From contig JAPZUE010000012.1 in assembly GCA_027533385.1 (NCBI GenBank), positions 157,540-221,539 of the forward strand: a DNA stretch of 64,000 bases. Reading direction: 5' to 3'. The notes under the pieces were generated by a model. It searched no databases, had not been told where the DNA came from, and saw nothing but the letters and a program-made list of their open reading frames with translations. The stretch comes from Rhizobium sp. (lineage in GTDB: Bacteria; Pseudomonadota; Alphaproteobacteria; Rhizobiales; Rhizobiaceae). Positions 9,705 to 17,555 of this stretch are shown here, piece after piece (positions within the stretch are counted from its first letter, which is position 1; each line of letters opens with the position of its first letter). The position numbers and the translations under genes are program-made.

Positions 9705-9719
9705 GGGGTTACAGGCTCC

Positions 9720-10697
9720 TCAGAGCCAGCCTTTCCAACGGAAAAACAAGAATGGGATGATGGCGGAGAGCAGCATGGCAAAGAGCGCCATGGGGTATCC
9801 GAAGTTCCATGCGAGTTCAGGCATGAACTGAAAGTTCATGCCATAGATCGACGCGACGAGGGTCGGGGGTAGAAAGACCACCGACGCGATCGAGAAGATC
9901 TTGATGATGGCATTCTGCTCGACATTGATCAGGCCGAGCGAGGCGTCGAGCATGAATGTGATGTTGTTGCCGACAAATGCGGTGTGTTCACCCAAAGACT
10001 GGATGTCGCGGGCGACGATGGCACAGAGTTCGGCGGCATCTTCCTCATGGCGGACCACCGGCTGCGACTGCAGAAAGGTGACAAGCCGCGACATGGAGAC
10101 GAGACTGTCACGCAGCTTGCTGACCAACTGATGATTGCTGGCGATGTCGATCAGCTTATCCTCGAGGAAGCGCGGTGGACGGCGCTTGGCGGCCTTGCGG
10201 TTGACGAAGATGGTGATCGACAGCGAGTCGAGACGCGAGGCCACCATTTCCAGGATTTCCGCCGTGCGATCGACAATGGTTTCAAGCAGGTGGCCGAGCA
10301 GCTTTGCACCGGTATCGCACTGACCGTTGAGCCGCAGCAGGCTGGCGCTGAAGAGCGCAAAGGCCTTCGGCTCCGCATAGCGGATGGTGATCAGCCTGCC
10401 CCGAAAGAGGATGAAGGCGACATCGGTGAGCAGCGGATGGTTGGAATCGGCCCGATAGATCAGCGAAGCGGTCATGTAGATCGCGTCGTTCTCCACATAG
10501 AGACGGCTTGATGGTTCGATGTCCTTCAGCTCTTCCGGTGTCGGCAGCGGTATGCCGAGGCAGGCCTCGACAAAATGCTCCTCTTCACGGGTCGGCTTTA
10601 TCAAGTCGAGCCAGATGATGTCTTCGGGGAAACTGCCGGCTGCCGGCTGGATGCCGAGAACCTCGGCACTTCCGTCTTTTCGATAGGCCCTGATCAA
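9720..10697 (-). CDS. corA: CorA-type magnesium/divalent cation transporter
   Basis: A CorA-family channel: a cytosolic N-terminal domain of about 260 residues, then two C-terminal membrane helices with the selectivity motif YGMNF and the preceding FLPPTLVASI segment. The C-terminus FFRWKGWL is typical. I chose the TTG at 10697 (then IRAYRKDG), giving 325 residues like other CorA proteins, because AAGGTGA lies 8 nt upstream; the frame is open to 10802 but the additional residues look unlike the family. It lies upstream of kup, so the two form a cation-transport pair. Confidence 0.88.
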   Translation of the reverse strand: MIRAYRKDGSAEVLGIQPAAGSFPEDIIWLDLIKPTREEEHFVEACLGIPLPTPEELKDIEPSSRLYVENDAIYMTASLIYRADSNHPLLTDVAFILFRGRLITIRYAEPKAFALFSASLLRLNGQCDTGAKLLGHLLETIVDRTAEILEMVASRLDSLSITIFVNRKAAKRRPPRFLEDKLIDIASNHQLVSKLRDSLVSMSRLVTFLQSQPVVRHEEDAAELCAIVARDIQSLGEHTAFVGNNITFMLDASLGLINVEQNAIIKIFSIASVVFLPPTLVASIYGMNFQFMPELAWNFGYPMALFAMLLSAIIPFLFFRWKGWL

Positions 10698-10918
10698 GGA
10701 CTGGTCACCTTCATGGCACGCCGCGCGGTTGAAGTCGCGGACACAATCATAGTCCGGAAACGATTGCCAAAGCAATTGTTGCAGCGCAGCAATGCAACAC
10801 ATGCACGCCTAAAGTCGAAAGCTGCAGCAGAAAAACACATCTGGACGCGATCAGGATCGGGACTTCGCGGGCCAGTGTGGCCGGCCGCTAACTCTCTGCA
10901 GACGCTTCGTTTTCAGTC

Positions 10919-12079
10919 CTATTCGAAGACGATCGACGGTGCTGCACGGCCGGAACGGGCCTTTACCTGTTCCCACACCCTGGTGGCGATGTCGCGGTAG
11001 ATCTTCGCCTGCGGCCCCTCGGGCTCGCTGACAACGACGGGCGTTCCGGCGTCGGACGTCTCGCGGATGGAGATGGTCAGCGGCACTTCACCGAGGAAGG
11101 GCACACCGATCTTTTCGGCTTCCGCCTTCGCACCGCCATGGCCGAAGATATCGTAGCGATTGCCGGTGTCGGGGGCGATGAAATAGCTCATGTTCTCGAC
11201 GATGCCGAGCACGGGGACCTCGACCTTGTTGAACATGTTGAGGCCCTTGCGGGCATCGATGAGCGCGAGATCCTGGGGCGTCGACACGATGACGGCGCCA
11301 GACAGCGGCACCTGCTGGGCCATGGTCAGCTGCGCGTCGCCGGTGCCCGGCGGCATGTCGACGATCAGGACGTCGAGGTCGCCCCAGGCGACTTCCCGCA
11401 GCATCTGCATCAGCGCCGACTGGACCATGGGACCGCGCCAGATCATGGCGGTGCCCTCATCGACCAGGAAACCCATGGACATGACCTTCATGCCGTAGTT
11501 CTCCATCGGCACGATGATGCGATTTTCGATCTGCTGCGGGCGACCGGTGATCCCGAGAAGGCGGGGCATGGACGGGCCATAGACGTCGGCGTCGAGGATG
11601 CCAACGCGCAGACCGTTGGCCTTCAGGGCAAGCGCGAGGTTGACCGCCGTCGTCGACTTGCCGACGCCGCCCTTGCCGGAGGCGACCGCAACGATCGCCT
11701 CGATGCCGGGCACGCCGGCCTTGGAGCGCTGGGGACCGCTCTGCGCCGGACCATGGTTATGGGCGTGGCCATGATTATGTGCCGGTGCCGTTGCTTGCGG
11801 ACGCGGCGGCGGCGGGGCGGAGCCCTGCCTGCGCTCGGCTGTCAGGCTGACGACAGCACCCTTTACGCCCGGCAAGGCCTTGACCACCCGCTCGGCAGCC
11901 TGGCGCAGCGGTTCCAGTTCCTGGGCGCGCTCGGCCGGCACGTTGATCGAGAAATAGACCTTGCCGTCGGAGATGAAGACATCCGACACCATGCCGAGCT
12001 CTACGATGTTGCGGTCAAGGTCCGGCCCCCGGATCCCCTTCAGCGCTTCCACCACCAGCTCTCGCGACAACTCTGCCAT
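10919..12079 (-). CDS. apbC: Mrp/ApbC (NBP35-type) iron-sulfur carrier ATPase
   Basis: A 386-residue P-loop ATPase of the Mrp family, which binds and transfers 4Fe-4S clusters in other organisms. Order: an N-terminal MIP18/DUF59 domain (residues 1-80), a Pro/His-rich linker with alternating HN/HG residues (about 85-115), then the deviant Walker A SGKGGVGKST (134-143). The C-terminal region lacks the usual CxxC: the family's YFxCPxCG stretch reads YFIAPDTG here. Rhizobial relatives may share this, but it makes classical bridging-cluster coordination unlikely. The long upstream region (12080-12422) contains hairpins and a sigma-54-like promoter. Confidence 0.92.
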   Translation of the reverse strand: MAELSRELVVEALKGIRGPDLDRNIVELGMVSDVFISDGKVYFSINVPAERAQELEPLRQAAERVVKALPGVKGAVVSLTAERRQGSAPPPPRPQATAPAHNHGHAHNHGPAQSGPQRSKAGVPGIEAIVAVASGKGGVGKSTTAVNLALALKANGLRVGILDADVYGPSMPRLLGITGRPQQIENRIIVPMENYGMKVMSMGFLVDEGTAMIWRGPMVQSALMQMLREVAWGDLDVLIVDMPPGTGDAQLTMAQQVPLSGAVIVSTPQDLALIDARKGLNMFNKVEVPVLGIVENMSYFIAPDTGNRYDIFGHGGAKAEAEKIGVPFLGEVPLTISIRETSDAGTPVVVSEPEGPQAKIYRDIATRVWEQVKARSGRAAPSIVFE

Positions 12080-12190
12080 GTCGATCTACTTTCGCTCAGT
12101 CATTGACTTCAGCGCATTGAGATACTGGAGCGGGAGCCATTCGCCAACAGCAAATGCGGCGTTAAGGTGCGACCTTTGCGGCATAAACAG

Positions 12191-12229
12191 ACAAGCCGCC
12201 TGCGGAGAGCACCCCCCGCGGCGGCTTGT
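12191..12229 (-). ncRNA. Strong hairpin in mrp leader (candidate leader RNA or sRNA 3' end)
   Basis: ACAAGCCGCC...GGCGGCTTGT with additional inner GCGG/CCGC pairing forms an approximately 13-bp stem. Read leftwards, the stem is followed by CTGTTTATG, not a clean U-run, so it may be a structured leader element rather than a terminator. No known RNA family was recognised. Confidence 0.35.
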
Positions 12230-12286
12230 CAGGCTGCACCCTTTGACGGGTGTCGTGCAACGTCCCCTCTGGACTGATCCTAGCAA

Positions 12287-12302
12287 TGCAGAATGCGTGC
12301 CA
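12287..12302 (-). promoter_or_regulatory. Sigma-54-like promoter upstream of mrp leader
   Basis: Read leftwards the bases are TGGCACGCATTCTGCA, close to TGGCACG-N4-TTGCA with an exact GG-N10-GC spacing (one mismatch, C for T, at the -12 element). Predicted transcription would start near 12276 and run through the hairpins into mrp. No enhancer-binding-protein site was identified. Confidence 0.4.
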
Positions 12303-12422
12303 GTTTCAAAAAGGCCATCAAACAGGCGTGACGGCCCGTCTCTTGCGCCCTGACATCGATGCTGTGCCGTGAAACTAGGCTGGAGCGGTGACTGGCGCAC
12401 AAAAATGCACCAGCATTAACCG

Positions 12423-13160
12423 TTACTTGATCAAACCAAGCCTGAGCGCCTTCGCGACCGCCTGAGTGCGGTTGACCGCATCCAGCTTTTTCGTCGCCCG
12501 GTTCAGGTAGTGGTTGATCGTATGCTCAGAGAGCGTGAGGATTTCGGCGATCTCGACACTGGTCTTGCCGGCGGCGGTCCAGTTGAGGCAATCGAGTTCG
12601 CGCTCGGTCAGCATATCGCTGCCGCGACTGTCCATTTCGCGGATTTCGGCGAGACGGTTGAAGACATGGGCTGCGATATAGGCGAGCTCCATCATCTCCA
12701 GCGTATCGAAGGGCGCACGGTCGCCGATGAAGGACACGGCCCCCCGCGCACCGGTCGCGTCGTGGACTGGAAAATAGGAACCGCGGTTCATGCGGAAGCG
12801 GTGAAACAGCGCCTTGGAGATTTCGCCTGATTTCGGATCCCGCTGCAGGGCAACGTCGTCGATGTCGAAGCGCAGCGGAATGGAGGAACGGCGCAGATGA
12901 GCCAGTACTGGGCTGCCCGAAAGAAGTGCGACCTGGTCGAATTCCGTCAGCAGGTCGGATGGCCAGTTGGTGATGATCGAACTGCTGCTCAATTCCTGCG
13001 CGGTGGCGCCGGGCATATTGAGAACCATGAAGGCGCGGGCACCATAAAGCTCGGTCACGCGTTTCATGAAGCGGAAGACGTCGAACTGGGTCTTGAAGCC
13101 CTTGACATCGGTGATCAGACCTTCGACGCGATGAGCCGCCGCCATATCCTGGTTCGTCAT
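12423..13160 (-). CDS. LuxR-type transcriptional regulator with autoinducer-binding-like domain
   Basis: About 245 residues from the ATG at 13160 (MTNQDMAAAHRVEGL); an in-frame ATG at 13175 and a longer frame to 13268 are alternatives. The N-terminal 150 residues resemble the LuxR autoinducer-binding fold, but residues that contact acyl-homoserine lactones are not conserved: SPVLAHLRRSSIP occupies the place of the usual DPV...P segment. The C-terminus is a GerE helix-turn-helix (LTERELDCLNWTAAGKTSVEIAEIL, then TINHYLNRATKKL). No luxI is in the window, so this is a LuxR solo of unknown ligand. It is divergent from the SMP-30 gene. Confidence 0.85.
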   Translation of the reverse strand: MTNQDMAAAHRVEGLITDVKGFKTQFDVFRFMKRVTELYGARAFMVLNMPGATAQELSSSSIITNWPSDLLTEFDQVALLSGSPVLAHLRRSSIPLRFDIDDVALQRDPKSGEISKALFHRFRMNRGSYFPVHDATGARGAVSFIGDRAPFDTLEMMELAYIAAHVFNRLAEIREMDSRGSDMLTERELDCLNWTAAGKTSVEIAEILTLSEHTINHYLNRATKKLDAVNRTQAVAKALRLGLIK

Positions 13161-13502
13161 CACACACCCGTCCATACCGGATGACCGGTTACGATTTTCG
13201 ATGAGATTGTCCAAGACGTATACGTCAACTGCGACTACACCTGCCATTGGCCAAGGGTTGAAATGCAAGAGACAACCAGACTTACGCTGTCTCGCATACT
13301 CCCCTTGCCAGAGATCTAACGATGAGAATGGGTGAAAAACACCAAAGGGCGAAAATCTAGCGAATCTGTCCTCTTAAGTTGCCGGAGCATAGACTTGTAA
13401 AGCAGACACGGTCCAGATACCCCCTGAATTTTACCGTAAACCCCTGTCTACGACCTTAGTCGCAAGGCAGATACACGCAGAAATAAGACAAGGAGGACGC
13501 GC

Positions 13503-14387
13503 GTGGTCTCGATCGAGAGTTTCAACGGAAAGGCAATGACCGAAGAGCGGATGGAACTGGGTGAAGGCCCCAGTTTTGATCCGGCGACCGGAACCCTGTT
13601 CTGGTTCGACATCCTCGGCAAGACGCTTTGCGCGCTGGACGTTGCCGGCGGCGGATTGACACGGCACACCCTGCCCTTTCTCGGCAGCGTGCTTGCCGTC
13701 ATCGACGACAAACGGCAGCTGATCGCTTCCGACCAGGGACTGTTCCTCCGTGACAGCGTCAGCGGCACGCTTTCGCCCTATGCCGCAATCGAAGACAAGC
13801 CGCAGAACCGCTCGAACGATGGCCGTGTGCATCCGAGCGGCGCGCTCTGGATCGGTACCATGAGCCGGACGGCAGAGACCGGCGCTGGCGCGATCTACCA
13901 TGTGGCCGGCACCACCGTGACGAAGCTGTTCGAGGCCGTCAGCATTCCGAACGGCATCTGCTTCTCGCCGGACGGCTCGGTCGGTTACTTCAACGATTCG
14001 AAGGTCAACCACATGATGCGGGTCGAGCTTAATCCGGCTACGGGTCTGCCGGTCTCCGCTCCGACCGTGTTCATCGATCAATCGCAGCGCCAGAGCGTCA
14101 TCGACGGATCGGTGGTCGATCTGGACGGTACAATCTGGAATGCAAACTGGGACGGCGGCGGCGTGGATCGTTACGCGCCGGATGGTCGTCACATCGCCCG
14201 ATACGCGGCCCCGATGCGCCGCCCGACCTGCCCCGCCTTCTATGGCAGCCAGTTCGACCGGTTGGCGGTCACCTCCTGCTGGGAGGGATTGAGCGATGCG
14301 GAGCGCGCCGAAGACAAGCTCGCCGGCGTCACCTTCGATCTTGGCGTGACCGTCAGGGGCAAGCCGGAACCGCGTTTCAAGCTTTGA
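13503..14387 (+). CDS. SMP-30/gluconolactonase/LRE family protein
   Basis: A 294-residue six-bladed beta-propeller of the SMP-30/regucalcin family, calcium-dependent sugar lactonases. Diagnostic elements are the N-terminal LGEGPSFDPATGTLFWFDI (metal-binding Glu in GEGP), NRSNDGRVHPSGALWIGTMS, PNGICFSPDG and VIDGSVVDLDGTIWNANW (metal-binding Asn/Asp). The start is the GTG at 13503, preceded by AAGGAGGACGC. The substrate (gluconolactone, arabinolactone, etc.) cannot be told from sequence. It is a single gene divergent from the luxR-type regulator, which could control it, and it is closed by a hairpin. Confidence 0.9.
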   Translation: MVSIESFNGKAMTEERMELGEGPSFDPATGTLFWFDILGKTLCALDVAGGGLTRHTLPFLGSVLAVIDDKRQLIASDQGLFLRDSVSGTLSPYAAIEDKPQNRSNDGRVHPSGALWIGTMSRTAETGAGAIYHVAGTTVTKLFEAVSIPNGICFSPDGSVGYFNDSKVNHMMRVELNPATGLPVSAPTVFIDQSQRQSVIDGSVVDLDGTIWNANWDGGGVDRYAPDGRHIARYAAPMRRPTCPAFYGSQFDRLAVTSCWEGLSDAERAEDKLAGVTFDLGVTVRGKPEPRFKL

Positions 14388-14400
14388 ACTCTGGCGGTGT

Positions 14401-14420
14401 CGGGGGCTGAAAGGCCCCCG
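14401..14420 (+). terminator. Terminator after the SMP-30 gene
   Basis: CGGGGGC-TGAAAG-GCCCCCG, a perfect 7-bp stem 13 bp after the stop codon. The following sequence is only mildly T-rich (CTTTCCTCTACTTTTG). Confidence 0.6.
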
Positions 14421-14590
14421 CAAACCGCTTTCCTCTACTTTTGTTCCGCGAGATATATCAAAATATTCAAGGACTAACGGGCGGAACGATCCCTGCCGCC
14501 GGACATTTTCCTCTCGAACCGACGCAGCCCAGGGATCTCCCGCCGGGTAGCGTCATTCGCAGACCATCTCAGAGGAAAGGTAGGTCCACC

Positions 14591-15247
14591 ATGAACAAGT
14601 CCTTCAAAACTTTCGTTGCCGCTGCACTGCTCGGCTCGACCGCAATCGCCCCCTTCGCCATCGCTCAGGATGCCGGTACAGGCGCCACCACGACCCCGCC
14701 GGCAGCAACCAGCGGCGCCGACACCATGACCCCGGCTCCGGCCACCCCTGACGCTTCGTCGGGCTCGATGGGCACCACGGCTCAGGCGCCTGCGGCGTCT
14801 TCCGCCAGCGGCACCTATCTGACCGAACAGGCCGAGAACCATATCTCCGTCAACGACTTCATGGGTCAGGCGATCTACACGTCCGACAACCAGTCGATCG
14901 GCGAAATCAACGACCTGCTGGTCGAAGACAATGGTTACGTTGTTGCCGCCGTCGTCGGCGTCGGCGGCTTCCTCGGCATCGGCGAAAAGAATGTCGCCAT
15001 CCCGTTCGACAAGATCACGATCACCCGTGAGACCGCCACTGGCGATGCGGCTGAAGCTGCTGCCGATGGCGAAACCCAGGCTGAAGTCGTTGCCGAAGCG
15101 GAAGTCCGCCTGACGACGACGGAAACCGCGGAAAGCCTGCGCAACGCGCCGGAATTCCAGACCCTCGATGATCAGGCTGCCGATACTGGCAACTCGACCA
15201 TGGGTACGACCGACCGCACAACCACCTCGTCGACGGATAACAACTAA
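14591..15247 (+). CDS. Exported PRC-barrel domain protein
   Basis: A 218-residue protein from the ATG at 14591, preceded by GGAAAGGTAGG. It has a signal peptide (MNKSFKTFVAAALLGSTAI, cleavage expected near AIA-QDAG), a low-complexity Ala/Thr/Pro/Ser linker (residues 25-75), and a PRC-barrel (YLTEQAENHISVNDFMGQAIYTSDNQ in pieces, then IGEINDLLVEDNGYVVAAVVGVGGFLGIGEKNVAIPF in pieces). The tail is Thr/Ser/Asp-rich. Such periplasmic PRC-barrel proteins are common in rhizobia, with stress-related but poorly defined roles. A TTCG-loop terminator follows. Confidence 0.85.
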   Translation: MNKSFKTFVAAALLGSTAIAPFAIAQDAGTGATTTPPAATSGADTMTPAPATPDASSGSMGTTAQAPAASSASGTYLTEQAENHISVNDFMGQAIYTSDNQSIGEINDLLVEDNGYVVAAVVGVGGFLGIGEKNVAIPFDKITITRETATGDAAEAAADGETQAEVVAEAEVRLTTTETAESLRNAPEFQTLDDQAADTGNSTMGTTDRTTTSSTDNN

Positions 15248-15281
15248 TCCCGGAACGAGCGACATGCTCGACGTCCTGGCG

Positions 15282-15305
15282 GGCGGTGCTTCGGCGCCGC
15301 CTTTT
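15282..15305 (+). terminator. Rho-independent terminator of the PRC-barrel gene
   Basis: GGCGGTGC-TTCG-GCGCCGCC, an 8-bp stem (one G-T pair) with a UUCG tetraloop, followed by TTTTCCTTT. It separates this gene from the convergent flavoprotein gene. Confidence 0.85.
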
Positions 15306-15314
15306 CCTTTGCCG

Positions 15315-17360
15315 TCACAAGAGGCTGCAATAGCGCAGGGCGTCATAGATCGCCGCGTGAATATTGCGGCTTTCGACGGCGTCACCGATGCGCAGCAGAT
15401 CGAAGCTTGCCATTTCATCCTTCACCGGAAGCGGATCCCGCCGGGCAATCAGGGCCGGGTAATCGACCGCACCACGGTTCCGCGAGAGCGGCTTGAGCTC
15501 CAGATAAAGATCGGCATTGGCCATGGTGCCATGCTCCACGACCACCTGGGCGACACGGCGCTCGGTTCTCGTCTCGGCAAAGTCCGAACCGAGGGTCGCA
15601 ACGAGGCCATTGCCCGCGCGACGCACGGCGACGAGCCGGGTGTTGATCGTCACCTTCACATTCTTTTCCGCAAACACCTTCGCATAGGGCACGTGGTTCA
15701 TGCCGCCCATTTCGGGTGCGAAAAAGCGCTCGGGCGAGACGACTTCCAACTCGACCCCGGCATTGGCAATCACTTCCGCCGCACTCATGCCGGGATGGCC
15801 GCCATTGTCGTCAAAAAGCAGAACGGGGCCTTCGGGCTTGATGCTACCAGCGAGGATATCCCAGCTTGAGGTGACGAGTTCCTCGCCTGCCTCCAGCTCC
15901 GGTGACTGGGCGATGCCACCGGTAGCGATGACCACCAGATCGGGTTGGAAAGCGAGTACGTCCTCGGCACCGGCATAGGTGTCGTAATGGATGGCCACAC
16001 CGAGCCTTTCGAGTTCTGCCAGACGCCAATCGACGATGCCGACCATTTCCTTTCTGCGCGGATTGCGGGTGAGCAGGTTTACCTGGCCGCCGGCGCGGCT
16101 CGAGGCTTCCAGCACCTCGACATGATGGCCGCGTTCGGCGAGCACGCGCGCAGCTTCGAGGCCCGCCGGCCCTGCCCCGACGACGACGGCCTTGCGGGAT
16201 TTCCCGGCCTTGGGCAGGTCATGCGGGATCAGGGCTTCCCGGCTTGTCGCGGCATTGTGGATGCACAGCGCCTCGCCCCCTTCATAGATACGGTCCAGAC
16301 AATAGGTGGCACCGACGCAGGGGCGGATCTGATGCTCGCGACCCTCGATGATCTTTTTGACGATATGCGGATCGGCGATATGGGCGCGGGTCATGCCGAC
16401 CATGTCGAGCTTGCCTTCGGCGATCGCATGGCGGGCGGTCGCGACATCGGCGATGCGGGCGGCATGAAAGACCGGGAACTTGGTCGCTGCCCGCACGTCA
16501 CCGGCGAAATCGAGATGCGGCGAGGCGGCCATGCCCTGGATCGGGATGACGTTGTTCAGTGCCGCGTCGTGCTCGATATGGCCCCTGATAATGTTCAGGA
16601 AGTCGATCTTGCCGCAGGATGCGAAACGCTTGGCGATCTCGACGCCTTCGTCGCGGCTCAGACCCTTGTCCCAGTCCTCGTCGGCGACCATGCGGATGCC
16701 GACGATGAAATCCGGGCCGACGGCCTTTCTGACGGCTGATATCACCAGGTTGGAAAAGCGCATGCGGTTGTCGAGCGAGCCACCGAATTCATCCTCGCGC
16801 CGGTTGGTGGCCGGCGACCAGAAGCTGTCCATCAGGTGGCCGTAGGCCTCGAACTCGATGCCATCGAGGCCGGCTTCCTGCATGCGAGCGGCGGCGCTTG
16901 CATAATCCTCGACGATGCGCTCGATGTCCCAGTCTTCGATCTCCTTCGGGAAATGCCGGTGGGCCGGTTCGCGGATCGGGGAAGGCGCCAACACCGGCAA
17001 CCAGTCGCCCTTGTTCCAGTTGGTGCGGCGGCCGAGATGCGTGAGCTGGATCATCACGGCGCAGCCATGCTCGTGACAGTCGTCGGTCAGTCGCTTCAGA
17101 TGCGGGACGATCTCGTCCTTCCAGGCGAGCAGGTTGCCAAAGGCGGGCGGGCTGTCGCGGCTGACACTGGCGGAGCCTGCCGTCATAGTCAGTGCAATGC
17201 CGCCCTTGGCCTTTTCGACATGATAGAGGCGGTAGCGCTCGGTCGGCATGCCCCCTTCCGAATAGGCCGGCTCATGCGCCGTCGACATGATGCGGTTCTT
17301 CAGCGTCAAGTGCTTCAGTTGGAAGGGCTGGAGAAGGGGATCCTTGCTGCGATCAAGCAT
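15315..17360 (-). CDS. FMN/FAD-dependent oxidoreductase of the TMADH/DgcA type
   Basis: A 681-residue flavoprotein: an N-terminal old-yellow-enzyme-like TIM barrel (PFQLKHLTLKNRIMSTAHEP near the start), a cysteine segment for an iron-sulfur cluster (RPCVGATYC and a downstream ALCIHNAA), and a C-terminal FAD/NAD Rossmann domain (KAVVVGAGPAGLEAARVLAERG). This order is that of trimethylamine dehydrogenase, 2,4-dienoyl-CoA reductase and dimethylglycine demethylase DgcA. Its neighbour encodes an MttB-family methyltransferase, which favours N-demethylation. The start at 17360 (MLDRSKDP) follows a mosaic repeat, and the frame extends into that repeat, giving a spurious longer N-terminus. The exact substrate is inferred only. 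Confidence 0.82.
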   Translation of the reverse strand: MLDRSKDPLLQPFQLKHLTLKNRIMSTAHEPAYSEGGMPTERYRLYHVEKAKGGIALTMTAGSASVSRDSPPAFGNLLAWKDEIVPHLKRLTDDCHEHGCAVMIQLTHLGRRTNWNKGDWLPVLAPSPIREPAHRHFPKEIEDWDIERIVEDYASAAARMQEAGLDGIEFEAYGHLMDSFWSPATNRREDEFGGSLDNRMRFSNLVISAVRKAVGPDFIVGIRMVADEDWDKGLSRDEGVEIAKRFASCGKIDFLNIIRGHIEHDAALNNVIPIQGMAASPHLDFAGDVRAATKFPVFHAARIADVATARHAIAEGKLDMVGMTRAHIADPHIVKKIIEGREHQIRPCVGATYCLDRIYEGGEALCIHNAATSREALIPHDLPKAGKSRKAVVVGAGPAGLEAARVLAERGHHVEVLEASSRAGGQVNLLTRNPRRKEMVGIVDWRLAELERLGVAIHYDTYAGAEDVLAFQPDLVVIATGGIAQSPELEAGEELVTSSWDILAGSIKPEGPVLLFDDNGGHPGMSAAEVIANAGVELEVVSPERFFAPEMGGMNHVPYAKVFAEKNVKVTINTRLVAVRRAGNGLVATLGSDFAETRTERRVAQVVVEHGTMANADLYLELKPLSRNRGAVDYPALIARRDPLPVKDEMASFDLLRIGDAVESRNIHAAIYDALRYCSLL

Positions 17361-17365
17361 GGGGC

Positions 17366-17537
17366 ATACCCCCCTCTGCCCTGCCGGGCATCTCCCCCTC
17401 AAGGGGGGAGATCGGATTGTCGCTGCCCTCCCAATCCGTTGATCTCAGCCCGGGCAGACAGTGGAACCGCAGGGCAGCGGATCGACCAATCTCCCCCCTT
17501 GAGGGGGAGATGTCACGCAGTGACAGAGGGGGGTGTC
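17366..17537. repeat. RIME-like palindromic intergenic mosaic 1
   Basis: Two inverted copies of a motif around CTCCCCCTCAAGGGGGGAG (17390-17412) and CTCCCCCCTTGAGGGGGAG (17491-17509), each next to a CCCCCTCTG / CAGAGGGGG edge, surround an inner inverted pair CGCTGCCCT / AGGGCAGCG. The whole 170-bp block is thus one large imperfect palindrome lying between the MttB and flavoprotein genes. Two similar blocks occur at 48119 and 49779. The layout resembles Rhizobium-specific intergenic mosaic elements. Confidence 0.7.
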
Positions 17538-17555
17538 CCATGGGCTTGTCGTCTC

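Larger units (their letters stand above)
12080..12422. other. Long structured leader/intergenic region upstream of mrp
   Basis: 343 bp between the stop of the LuxR gene and the mrp start, both leftward. I reject the 104-residue open frame 12086-12400 as coding because its composition is incoherent. Instead the region holds a sigma-54-like promoter (12287-12302), an inner hairpin CACCC/GGGTG (about 12237-12252) and a strong hairpin at 12191-12229. It could be a 5' leader of mrp or a small RNA gene. Confidence 0.45.

Noticed and set aside
12086..12400. 104-residue leftward open frame between mrp and luxR
   Set aside because: Rich in Cys/Arg/Ser with no fold signal and overlapping the promoter and hairpin features.
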